Source: Auritidibacter sp. Marseille-P8566 (GTDB lineage Bacteria; Bacteroidota; Bacteroidia; Flavobacteriales; Flavobacteriaceae). Taken from it: DNA of 6,449 bases. The position numbers were made by a program, and so were the translations under genes. This document shows positions 1 through 6,449 of the stretch, piece by piece. Location of the stretch: NCBI GenBank assembly GCA_943325595.2, contig CALPQA020000112.1, positions 1-6,449 of the forward strand, in the 5' to 3' direction. A model generated the notes under the pieces. That model was given only the letters and a program-made list of their open reading frames with translations. It was not told the DNA's origin and searched no databases. Positions within the stretch are counted from its first letter, which is position 1; each line of letters begins with the position of its first letter.

Positions 1-2693
1 AATGAATTTGAAACTGGAATAACACACGGAGCAATAGAATTTACGGTAATTGTGAGAGTTACAAAACCTGCCGCCAAATCATCTGATGATGGATTGTAAA
101 CTGGATTTAAAGGATCTCCCGAAGGTGAAAAAGTTCCCGTTCCGCTTGAAGACCAAACTTCTGAATTGACACTATAATCTGTTACAGAAGTGCCACCAAT
201 TGCGTAGGTATTTTGTGTATTACAAATGGCATCATTTGCTCTAACTGTAATTACAGGTACTCTTTGTAAATTCAATCGGATAACATCTGTGGCAACTCCA
301 GTACAAGGTGAAATTGTATTTGCTGTTAAAGTCAAATTTACAAAACCTAAAGTATAGTCTAAAGCAGAAGGTGTGTATGTTGCTAATAATGTAGTTGCAT
401 TTGTAAATGTTCCAGAACCCGAACTAGACCAAGTTACATTGGAGAAATTACTTGCCGATGCACCATTGGTTACATAAAATGAGCCTTCGCAAATAGTTGC
501 AGCAACTGGTCCTGCATCCGCTGTTGGTTTGGTGATAAAATGTAACGTAATTGTATTTGATGAAGATGAATTACAGTTCAACGGATTTCGTGAGGCTGTT
601 AAAGTCAAGGTTACTGTTCCTAAAGTATAATCACTAGCTGATGGAAAATACGTTGGGGCAATAGAAGTTGTATTTGGAGCAAAAGTTCCAGATCCAGAAG
701 TGCTCCAAGACAAGGAATCATAATTAGTTGGCACTACTCCAGAAACGATATAAAACGGGTCACCAACACACAAATCAACATCTGGATTGACAACAGTAAT
801 TACTGGTATTTTATTAATAATTAATGTCATTTGATCTACCGCATTGGCATTGCAAGGGAAGTTTTTAGTTGCAGTCAACGTCAATGTTACAGAACCGTTA
901 TTGTTATCACTTGGTCCCGGAGTATAGATTGGAGATATTGTTGAACCTCCTGTAAATGTTCCGTCACCATTGGTACTCCATTGCACTCCAACATTATTAG
1001 ACGCTCCAGCAGTTGTAATATGAAAGGTTGCCCCTTCACAAATTTGTCCATCTAAACCTGCATCTGCAGTTGCTCTTGGAATGATATCAATGGTTGTATT
1101 TGAATTTGCTGAAACGGTACAAGGTGCAATAGCATCGGCAATTAATGTCAAATAAATAGTCCCTGATTCACTTAGTTGTGAAGTATACGTTGGATTTGTG
1201 GTATTTGTATTTATAAAAGTTCCCGTTCCACCATTTCTAACCCAACTAAATGTATTGGAATTATTGGAAGTTCCAGGAATTACAACACTATCTCCTTGAC
1301 AAATAATTTGCGCTGGTCCTGCATTCGCAATAGGATTTTTTTGAATGGTCAGTACCATTATATCTGTGGCATCGGGACAACTCGTTTGCGCTCCTGTAAT
1401 TGTAAAAGTTACTGAGCCTGCAGTTATATCGTTTGGACTTAAAGTATAAATTGGATCTTCATTATGAATATTATCAAATGAACCTGATCCTGTTGACGTC
1501 CAAGTTATTAAAGTGGTATTTGTTGCCGTTGCTTGCAATTGATAGGTCGCATTACTTTGACAAATTGTAGCGTCACTTCCTGCCACGACGCTTGGTGAAG
1601 CTTTAATAGTATAAAGAACACTATCTGAAACCGTTGGTCCACAAGCATTTATCGGTGTAACAGAAACCGTAAAAGTAACTGTCGTATTTAAATCTGTAGG
1701 TGCTGGAATGTATATCGGACTGATGACTGTTGGATCTACAAAATTTCCGTTTCCATTGGTAACCGTCCAAAGAATTGTTCCTGCGTTTTGAATGATTGCA
1801 TTTACATTTATAGAACCTTGACAAACTGAAATATCAGCACCCGCATTTACAATAGGATTTTTTACAATAGTTACAATAATACTGTCTGTTGCTGGAGTAC
1901 TACAAGGATTGTTTCCAGAAGCACTCAATGTTAAAGTTACTGTTCCATTTGCAATATCAATTGGCCCTGGAATGTATGTTGGTGTTAGTGAATTGGGACC
2001 AACTATTGTTCCGTCACCGGTTCCTTTTGTCCATAGTATGGTACTATTTACAATATTTTGACTTGCCGTTGGATTGAATGGAACTATATAATTTGAACCT
2101 TGACAGATAATTGCCGTTGGCGGTCCTGCATCTACAACTGGGGCTGGAGTTATCAACACCGAAACTGTATCAGAAGAAGTTGGGCAATTGGTATTTGAAG
2201 AAGCTGTTAATGAGATTATAATTGGCCCTACATAATTTAAATCATTGGCACTTGGCGTAAATATTGGCGTGTATGGATTACTTTGATCCAAAGTTCCTGA
2301 AATTCCAGATGGTAAAGTCCAAACTAAATTGGTTGCATTTAAGGTTCCAATAGCGTTAATTTGAATTGGATTTGTTCCACATGTAGTTACATCCAAACCT
2401 GCATTTGCAATTGGTTTTTTATCAATTATTATAACAACATCTTGTGTATAAGTTGCAGTACATGGGTTTGCACCAATTACTGATAATCGTAAGGTTACAC
2501 TTCCTGCCAAAACATCAGCAACGCTTGGAGAATAAATTGGATTTAAAATAGCACTATTGTCAAAACTACCTGAACCAATAATTTTTGTCCAAACATAGGA
2601 AGAATAAAAATTGGTTATAGTAGCATTCAATGGCACTTGCGCGGTTGTTTCACAAATATGAAACTGTGGAGACCCTACAATGGTTACTACTGG
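1..2693 (-). repeat. Array of at least ten PKD-like units of 85-95 residues (residues 898 to the edge)
   Basis: Units begin near residues 898, 991, 1082, 1177, 1264, 1351, 1436, 1527, 1620 and 1710; the last is cut by the window. The common plan is: a Pro linker (such as NPIANAG or IPVITV), an early Cys about 10 residues in (usually ICxG), a Trp, usually followed by G.G.F or G.GTF, a P.Y.PS..D or similar loop, a GSVTLTLTA-like strand, then a late Cys (usually PC) and a closing strand. All ten units have both Cys and the Trp. Unit 991 has a degenerate turn (PSGISGT). The sequences differ between units, so the array is old rather than freshly expanded. It would form a long rod of linked beta-sandwich domains outside the cell. 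Confidence 0.85.
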
Positions 2694-5384
2694 AATTGGT
2701 TGAACCGTTATAAGAGTTTGATTTGATTTTTTACAACCTGTTGCAGCTGTAGTTTCTTCTAAAATATAAGTTGTAGAAACTGCCGGATTAACCAATGGAT
2801 TTGAGGTTGTATCAATAAATCCTGAGGGACTACTTGTCCATGAATAGGTTGAACCGATAGTTGAGTTTGAACCAATATTAATTGAATTCCCTTCACAAAT
2901 TGAAGTGTTTCCAATAACTGTTGCCCTTGGAAGTGGGTTTACAATTATTTGAAATTGGTCTTGAGCCGAACATCCTGTAACAGAATTAGTAACAGTGTAA
3001 GTATAGGTTTGCGTTACAACTTGACCGAAAGTAATGCTAACTTGAGGTAAATTACTAGAATAACCTAAATCTGAAGTCCACGAATAAGTATAACCTGCTA
3101 CAAATGGATCACCAAAAGTTTTAGTATCACCAAAACAAACTTGTTGGTTTGGAAAATCGGTTACGACAGGCGGATTGATTACATTTATGGTTGCAACTGA
3201 AGAATAAACCGCAGGGCAAACACCGTTTTGAACCACAACTCTATATTGAGTTGTTGTCAATAATATCCCAGAAGTATATGAATTTGCTGTATTTGCAATT
3301 GAAGACCAATTGGCCCCATTATCAACCGATTGTTCCCATCGAATAATAGTTCCTATAGTGCCTGAAACAGATAGTAAACCACTATTTTGTCCCTGACAAA
3401 CAGAAGTTGAAGACGATAAATTTCCACCACTACTTTGCGCTACAACATCTATAAATGCAGGAGACGAATAATCAACTGGGGAAATTCCGCTTTGAACAAC
3501 GGCTCTAAAATACAAAGGTGAGGTTAAATTAATGGCAGTATAAATCGCACTTTGATTATTGATTGGAAGAACATTAGCCAAGAAATCACTAACTGTTGAA
3601 GATTCCCATCGCAAAATATTTCCTGTATATCCTGATAGAGTTAATACAGTTGTATTTATTCCTGAACAAACTGTAGTCGTTCCCGAAATAGAACCTCCAG
3701 AGGAACTAGGAAAAACAGAAACATTTACAGCAGTTCTTACTGCACTTTCACAACCATTAATCGTTTGAGAAGCATAGTAAATTCCCGTTACTAATAGTGT
3801 TGAACCTGGAATTGCCGTTCCGCCCAAAGCACTGGAATACCAAATTGGTGTACCAGAACTTACAATTTGTAAATTAGAAACTGTTGCATTGGCTGTGGTC
3901 AAAAAAGATTGTGCATTTGCAATTGGTGCCGATGGATAAGCAGGTTGACTATTAAGTATTATCGCGTTGGAAAGTCCTGAAATACAACTACTTGAATTAG
4001 TAACAGTATATGAATATGAGCCCGCTATCAAGCCTGAAATAGTTGTTGCACTTCCTGTTCCTACTACTAAAACTCCAGAAGGAACACTTGTTAACGTCCA
4101 ATTTCCTGATGGCAATCCGTTTAAAGTAACACTTCCTGTTGCAACAGCACAAGTTGGCTGAATTATTGAAACAATATTTGGAGGACTTTGAATGGGCACA
4201 GCATCAATTACAACATTTTGAGAAGCTGAAGAACTACATGTTCCATTGGAAACCGAAAAAGTATATGTTCCAGTTGAAAGATTTGTAACTGTAAAAGTGT
4301 TACCCGTATTAGTATAGGTTTGTCCTCCGGGTAATTTAGTTATTGTCCAATTTCCTGAAGGCAATCCATTTAAAACAACACTTCCCGTGGCAGTTGTACA
4401 TGTTGGTTGTGTTATGGTTCCAATAGTTGGAGCACTAGAAATTGAAGGTGCAACTTGAATTGAAAAATTTATTGGTGTACCAATACAACCTTGAAAAGTT
4501 GGAGTTACAGTAAAAGTTGAGGCTATAAAACTGCTAGAAGCATTTGTGGCTGTAAATGAAGGTATTGGAGACGTAATCCCCGAAGCAGTACTTAATCCTA
4601 TTGCAGCATTATTGGTGCCGCTCCATGAAAAAGAGGTCCCAGTTCCCGAATTTGGTGAAGTCGCTATTAGATTAATTTGATTAATATTTGTTCCAGCACA
4701 AACTAATATATTTGAAATGGGTTTCGCAACTGGTGTTGGATTTATGGTTATTGTATAATTTTTAGAAGTACCCACGCAACCATTTATAGATGGTGAAACT
4801 GTTACAATACTTGTTATTGGCTCCAGAGTTGCATTTACAGCAGTGAAAGTTGGAAGGTTCCCTACTCCATTTCCAATTAAACCAATGTTAGTATTTGTAT
4901 TTGTCCAAGAAAACCCTAAGGTGGTTGGAGTTGTTGGAACAGTTGGCGTCCCAGATAATATTATTTGCGGAACTGTCGTACCAACACAATAGGAAATATT
5001 TGGTAAAACAGTTGAAATTGTTGGATCTATATAAGTAAATAAAATTGTAGAAACTATTCCATCAACTGTAAAAAAACCAGTATTCATCCCACAAGGAAGT
5101 GTCACTTTTAATTCTGTAGCAGATACAAACTGAATATTTGCCGATGGAATTGTTATTGCCCCCAATAAAACAATTGACGTCGGTATAAAAGCAGTTCCGG
5201 TAATAGTTACAATTGTACCTGCATGTCCTGAAGTTGGTGAAACACCACTTACAGAAAAAGCACTTAAGTTTGTGATTTCATCCGAATTTGTTAAATTACC
5301 ATAGAATGCTTTAGAAGAAACACTATTGGTTATTAACAAAAATACAAATACAAGAAAAACCTTAAATGTAATTAAACTTTTCAT
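1..5384 (-). CDS. Giant multidomain PKD/Ig-like repeat surface protein, probable T9SS substrate (3' end missing)
   Basis: The minus frame is open for 1794 codons from ATG at 5384-5382 to the left edge, with no stop, so the C-terminus is outside the window. The start is well defined: an in-frame TAA lies at 5423-5421 with no ATG between, and the ATG opens a Sec signal peptide. Domains in order are: signal peptide 1-26, IPT/TIG 44-118, two PKD-like modules 119-318, two SprB-like modules 319-480, an Ig-like module 481-558, a related Ig-like pair 560-737, two PKD/Ig-like modules 738-897, and ten or more PKD-like units from 898 to the edge. Composition is rich in Thr, Ser, Asn, Gly and Val and very poor in Lys and Arg, as in extracellular beta-sandwich stalks. 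Known relatives in Flavobacterium are exported by T9SS and act in adhesion, gliding or polymer binding. The specific ligand cannot be read here, and the expected C-terminal (type A or B) sorting domain is not visible. The reading frame is secure; the adhesin role is inferred. Confidence 0.93.
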   Translation of the reverse strand, partial: MKSLITFKVFLVFVFLLITNSVSSKAFYGNLTNSDEITNLSAFSVSGVSPTSGHAGTIVTITGTAFIPTSIVLLGAITIPSANIQFVSATELKVTLPCGMNTGFFTVDGIVSTILFTYIDPTISTVLPNISYCVGTTVPQIILSGTPTVPTTPTTLGFSWTNTNTNIGLIGNGVGNLPTFTAVNATLEPITSIVTVSPSINGCVGTSKNYTITINPTPVAKPISNILVCAGTNINQINLIATSPNSGTGTSFSWSGTNNAAIGLSTASGITSPIPSFTATNASSSFIASTFTVTPTFQGCIGTPINFSIQVAPSISSAPTIGTITQPTCTTATGSVVLNGLPSGNWTITKLPGGQTYTNTGNTFTVTNLSTGTYTFSVSNGTCSSSASQNVVIDAVPIQSPPNIVSIIQPTCAVATGSVTLNGLPSGNWTLTSVPSGVLVVGTGSATTISGLIAGSYSYTVTNSSSCISGLSNAIILNSQPAYPSAPIANAQSFLTTANATVSNLQIVSSGTPIWYSSALGGTAIPGSTLLVTGIYYASQTINGCESAVRTAVNVSVFPSSSGGSISGTTTVCSGINTTVLTLSGYTGNILRWESSTVSDFLANVLPINNQSAIYTAINLTSPLYFRAVVQSGISPVDYSSPAFIDVVAQSSGGNLSSSTSVCQGQNSGLLSVSGTIGTIIRWEQSVDNGANWSSIANTANSYTSGILLTTTQYRVVVQNGVCPAVYSSVATINVINPPVVTDFPNQQVCFGDTKTFGDPFVAGYTYSWTSDLGYSSNLPQVSITFGQVVTQTYTYTVTNSVTGCSAQDQFQIIVNPLPRATVIGNTSICEGNSINIGSNSTIGSTYSWTSSPSGFIDTTSNPLVNPAVSTTYILEETTAATGCKKSNQTLITVQPIPVVTIVGSPQFHICETTAQVPLNATITNFYSSYVWTKIIGSGSFDNSAILNPIYSPSVADVLAGSVTLRLSVIGANPCTATYTQDVVIIIDKKPIANAGLDVTTCGTNPIQINAIGTLNATNLVWTLPSGISGTLDQSNPYTPIFTPSANDLNYVGPIIISLTASSNTNCPTSSDTVSVLITPAPVVDAGPPTAIICQGSNYIVPFNPTASQNIVNSTILWTKGTGDGTIVGPNSLTPTYIPGPIDIANGTVTLTLSASGNNPCSTPATDSIIVTIVKNPIVNAGADISVCQGSINVNAIIQNAGTILWTVTNGNGNFVDPTVISPIYIPAPTDLNTTVTFTVSVTPINACGPTVSDSVLYTIKASPSVVAGSDATICQSNATYQLQATATNTTLITWTSTGSGSFDNIHNEDPIYTLSPNDITAGSVTFTITGAQTSCPDATDIMVLTIQKNPIANAGPAQIICQGDSVVIPGTSNNSNTFSWVRNGGTGTFINTNTTNPTYTSQLSESGTIYLTLIADAIAPCTVSANSNTTIDIIPRATADAGLDGQICEGATFHITTAGASNNVGVQWSTNGDGTFTGGSTISPIYTPGPSDNNNGSVTLTLTATKNFPCNANAVDQMTLIINKIPVITVVNPDVDLCVGDPFYIVSGVVPTNYDSLSWSTSGSGTFAPNTTSIAPTYFPSASDYTLGTVTLTLTASRNPLNCNSSSSNTITLHFITKPTADAGPVAATICEGSFYVTNGASASNFSNVTWSSSGSGTFTNATTLLATYTPSALDYTLGFVNLTLTANTISPCTGVATDVIRLNLQRVPVITVRANDAICNTQNTYAIGGTSVTDYSVNSEVWSSSGTGTFSPSGDPLNPVYNPSSDDLAAGFVTLTITVNSIAPCVIPVSNS
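2694..3173 (-). repeat. Two PKD/Ig-like modules (residues 738-818 and 819-897)
   Basis: Each has an early Cys (QQVCFGDT, TSICEGNS), a central (Y/T)YSWTS motif, a TYT or TYI strand, and a late GC (TGCSAQ, TGCKKS) before a closing strand and an NPLP or QPIP linker. These are shorter (about 80 residues) than the array that follows and lack its GxGxF turn, so they are listed separately. They act as a transition into the long array. Confidence 0.7.
3174..3707 (-). repeat. Pair of related Ig-like modules (residues 560-648 and 649-737)
   Basis: Both copies follow the same plan: SSGG(S/N)(I/L)S, then VC(S/Q)GxN, a LSVSG or LTLSG strand, an I(L/I)RWE(S/Q)S motif, and a (F/Y)R(A/V)VVQ(S/N)G strand before Y.S. 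and a final beta strand. The second copy has DNGANWSSIANT after the RWEQS motif and a second Cys (GVCPAVYS); the first copy has SGISPVDYSS and lacks that Cys. These RWExS modules recur in flavobacterial extracellular proteins. The loss of the second Cys in copy one is visible directly. Confidence 0.75.
3711..3944 (-). other. Ig-like module with GxYYAS strand (residues 481-558)
   Basis: The segment contains TPIWYSSALGGTAIPGST, then LVTGIYYASQTINGCES, then a closing VNVSVF strand. The WYxxxxGGTxI and GxYYAxQ...GCES pattern is familiar from Ig-like modules of flavobacterial T9SS substrates. It has a single Cys (in NGCES), unlike its neighbours, so it would not form an internal disulfide. Confidence 0.7.
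3945..4430 (-). repeat. Two SprB-like modules, near duplicates (residues 319-401 and 402-480)
   Basis: Both modules start QPTC, continue ATGSV.LNGLPSGNWT, and end with a SGxY(T/S)(F/Y)(S/T)V strand and a Cys. The layout (QPTC, GS, then GLxxGxYxxxVxNxxxC) matches SprB-type repeats known from the Flavobacterium gliding adhesin SprB and related proteins. At DNA level, about 66 bases around 4096-4161 and 4345-4410 match at roughly four of five positions at a fixed offset of 249 bases (83 codons), which points to duplication. SprB membership is by pattern recognition only. Confidence 0.7.
4431..5030 (-). repeat. Two tandem PKD-like modules (residues 119-217 and 218-318)
   Basis: The two modules share a pattern: an early Cys (SYCVGT, LVCAGT), a Trp in the middle (FSWTNTNT, FSWSGTNN), a following IGL, a PSFTA or PTFTA strand before the closing strands, and a late GCxGT (NGCVGT, QGCIGT) before a final beta strand. 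The spacing is about 100 residues. The pattern resembles PKD-like domains widespread in flavobacterial surface proteins. The early and late Cys in each module could form a disulfide; that is an inference. Confidence 0.72.
5031..5255 (-). other. IPT/TIG domain (residues 44-118)
   Basis: The segment opens with the typical TIG start (VSGVSPTSGHAGTIVTITG, residues 45-63), followed by alternating hydrophobic strands and a closing FFTVDG turn near 104-109. This is an immunoglobulin-like fold found at the N-terminus of many Bacteroidota cell-surface proteins. It lies directly after the signal peptide, so it would be at one tip of the exported protein. Confidence 0.8.
5307..5384 (-). other. Sec signal peptide of the giant surface protein
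   Basis: The N-terminus has Lys2 and Lys8, then a hydrophobic core at residues 9-18 (VFLVFVFLLI), then a polar stretch ending SVSSKA. A plausible signal peptidase I site is after Ala26 (Ser24 at -3, Ala26 at -1); a cut slightly earlier is possible. No lipobox Cys is present, so this is not a lipoprotein. It directs Sec export to the periplasm, the first step before T9SS passage across the outer membrane. Confidence 0.85.
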
Positions 5385-5423
5385 AATGAGGGATTTATGA
5401 TAAATTAATATATATATTGTTTA

Positions 5424-5431
5424 CAAATTTA
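5424..5431 (-). promoter_or_regulatory. Candidate -7 box of a Bacteroidota promoter for the giant surface gene
   Basis: On the minus strand this reads TAAATTTG, an exact match to the Bacteroidota -7 consensus TAnnTTTG. It lies about 40 bases before the ATG at 5384, giving a leader of roughly 30 bases. The -33 element is weak: only a TTA-type stretch sits about 17 bases upstream, with no clear TTTG. In such A/T-rich DNA a chance match is possible. Confidence 0.5.
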
Positions 5432-5522
5432 ATACTTTTTTTTGTTAATAACTACATTTTTAAAGAAGCGCAATGTTAATTTATTAATTAAAATTTAACC
5501 AAACTATTCATACTTTTTAAAC

Positions 5523-5557
5523 AAAAAAAAAGCCCAACTGTTTGGTTGCACTTTTTT
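5523..5557 (-). terminator. Intrinsic terminator downstream of ccsA
   Basis: Read on the minus strand, GTGCAAC and GTTGGGC pair around a CAAACA loop, flanked by an A-tract and followed by nine U. The stem has four inner pairs (C-G, A-U, A-U, C-G), one G-G mismatch, a G-U wobble and a G-C pair, extended by six A-U pairs. On the plus strand the wobble becomes a C-A mismatch, so the hairpin is better in the direction of ccsA. It begins 20 bases past the ccsA stop codon. Confidence 0.75.
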
Positions 5558-5576
5558 AAAAAAAAATATTTAGTTT

Positions 5577-6449
5577 TTACTTGTAATATTTTTTGTATTT
5601 AGGATATGAAATCCCACCTATAATAGCAATTCCAGCTAAAGATTGCCAAATCCAACTCAGAGAATTGGCTTCGCCGCTTGCATAAGAATGCAACCCAACA
5701 AGATGAAAGTTTACCCCATAATAAGTAAACAAAATAGATATAAAAGCAAACATACTCATCAAATTAAAAACCCATTTTCCTCGAAACATAGGAACAAATC
5801 TAGAATGAATTACGAATGCATAAATCATAATACTGATTAAAGCCCAAGTTTCTTTTGGATCCCAACCCCAATAACGTCCCCAGCTTTCATTTGCCCATTG
5901 TCCACCAAGGAAATTTCCAATAGTCAACATGACCAAACCAATAGTCAATGCCATTTCGTTGATATAGGTGATTTCTTTGATGTTAAGCGCCATCACTTCT
6001 TTATTTTTATCATTGGTAAAGAAAATTAGAATTAATGAAACAAATCCTAAAATCATTCCTAATGCAAATGGCCCATAACTTGCCACAATAACTGCCACGT
6101 GAATCATTAACCAATAAGAATTTAATACAGGTTGCAAATTGGCGATATCTGGATCAATCCAATTCATGTAGGCAGCCATCAAAATCATCGCAGTTACAAA
6201 CGCCGAGGACGCTACTGTCAATTTCGATTTTCTATCAAATGCCAAACCAAAAAACATCGTCGCCCAAGCTACATAAATAATTGATTCATAAGCATTACTC
6301 CAAGGTGCATGACCTGAAATATACCAACGCGCAATTAATCCAAGCGTGTGCAAACCAAATAATACTCCAATTGTAACGTGCATCACATTTACTAAAACAG
6401 CCATGAACTTATTGTCCTTGAAGATTTTAATAATTGTAAATAACAGCAT
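5577..6449 (-). CDS. ccsA: Cytochrome c biogenesis protein CcsA-type (C-terminal 290 residues; 5' end beyond the window)
   Basis: System II cytochrome c synthase component: it brings haem to the outer face of the cytoplasmic membrane and helps attach it to CXXCH motifs of apocytochromes. Numbering from the Met codon at 6449-6447, there are about eight hydrophobic membrane segments (near 16-39, 54-71, 78-96, 113-143, 163-181, 202-216, 228-247, 264-281). The tryptophan-rich WWD haem motif is at 185-202 (WANESWGRYWGWDPKETW). His117 before it, His215 and His254 after it match the order and spacing of the P-His1, TM-His2 and P-His2 haem ligands of CcsA proteins. The stop is TAA at 5579-5577. The Met at the very edge is probably internal: in Bacteroidota this domain is usually the C-terminal part of a fused CcsB-CcsA protein of about 1000 residues. 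A stand-alone CcsA starting here is less likely but cannot be excluded. A terminator follows, so the giant surface gene downstream is probably transcribed separately. Confidence 0.93.
   Translation of the reverse strand: MLLFTIIKIFKDNKFMAVLVNVMHVTIGVLFGLHTLGLIARWYISGHAPWSNAYESIIYVAWATMFFGLAFDRKSKLTVASSAFVTAMILMAAYMNWIDPDIANLQPVLNSYWLMIHVAVIVASYGPFALGMILGFVSLILIFFTNDKNKEVMALNIKEITYINEMALTIGLVMLTIGNFLGGQWANESWGRYWGWDPKETWALISIMIYAFVIHSRFVPMFRGKWVFNLMSMFAFISILFTYYGVNFHLVGLHSYASGEANSLSWIWQSLAGIAIIGGISYPKYKKYYK

Larger units (their letters stand above)
5385..5576. other. Intergenic region between ccsA and the giant surface gene
   Basis: This very A/T-rich gap holds the terminator of the upstream gene and a candidate promoter of the downstream gene. 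No small reading frame or RNA gene is convincing. The 15 bases before the ATG at 5384 have no purine-rich Shine-Dalgarno sequence, which is normal for Bacteroidota. An alternating TA run lies at about 5409-5417, in what would be the untranslated leader. Confidence 0.7.

Noticed and set aside
1621..1824. Minus-strand open frame of 67 codons
   Set aside because: It is in a different frame from the giant gene on the same strand and is rich in Cys, Lys, Tyr and Ser without any pattern, so it is an out-of-frame shadow.
1889..2077. Plus-strand open frame of 62 codons
   Set aside because: It lies wholly inside the giant minus-strand gene, has no recognisable domain, and its composition is what antisense reading of the repeat codons gives.
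1..2693. Regular recurrence of similar short DNA strings, considered as a CRISPR-like or non-coding repeat array
   Set aside because: The spacing is 255-285 bases and always a multiple of three, the copies are divergent, and the frame stays open, so these are protein-domain repeats.
3559..3768. Plus-strand open frame of 69 codons
   Set aside because: It is antisense to the Ig-like modules, and its Pro/Val/Glu-rich product is the complement of Gly/Asn/Ser/Thr codons.
3967..4161. Plus-strand open frame of 64 codons
   Set aside because: It is antisense to an SprB-like module, with no start signal or homology pattern.
5405..5419. Alternating TA run as a -10 type promoter or origin element
   Set aside because: It is simple A/T-rich sequence in an A/T-rich gap. 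The TAAATTTG box just upstream fits Bacteroidota promoters better, and no origin motifs are present.
5643..5840. Plus-strand open frame of 65 codons
   Set aside because: It is antisense to the ccsA coding region, which is strongly supported by conserved motifs.

Overview
The window looks like a piece of a Flavobacteriaceae (Bacteroidota) chromosome, probably Flavobacterium or a close relative. Three things suggest this: the A/T-rich sequence, a TAnnTTTG-type promoter box with no Shine-Dalgarno sequence, and a giant secreted protein built from PKD-like, Ig-like and SprB-like modules as is usual for type IX secretion (T9SS) substrates. The genus is an inference from family resemblance; no marker gene settles it. 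No RNA gene, CRISPR array, insertion sequence or riboswitch was seen.

Layout: both genes are on the minus strand, so the transcription order runs right to left. Positions 6449 to 5577 hold the C-terminal 290 residues of a CcsA-type haem handling protein for cytochrome c maturation (system II). Its WWD motif and three conserved histidines are visible. The right edge cuts it, and in this phylum it is usually the C-terminal half of a fused CcsB-CcsA protein. A hairpin with a U-tract at 5523-5557 ends this transcript. A 192-base intergenic stretch follows, with a candidate promoter box at 5424-5431.

Positions 5384 to 1 are one uninterrupted reading frame of 1794 codons with no stop, so the gene runs off the left edge. 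It encodes a signal peptide, an IPT/TIG domain, two PKD-like domains, two near-duplicate SprB-like modules, one Ig-like module, a pair of related Ig-like modules, two further PKD/Ig-like modules, and then at least ten tandem units of 85-95 residues. Each of the ten units carries one early Cys, one Trp, a GxGxF-like turn and one late Cys. The whole is best read as a long, beaded cell-surface or secreted adhesin-like protein. The C-terminal sorting signal that would prove T9SS export lies outside the window.

The two genes have unrelated jobs and are separated by a terminator and a promoter, so they are probably neighbours rather than an operon. No wholly new system is evident. The most distinctive element is the repeat architecture of the giant protein.
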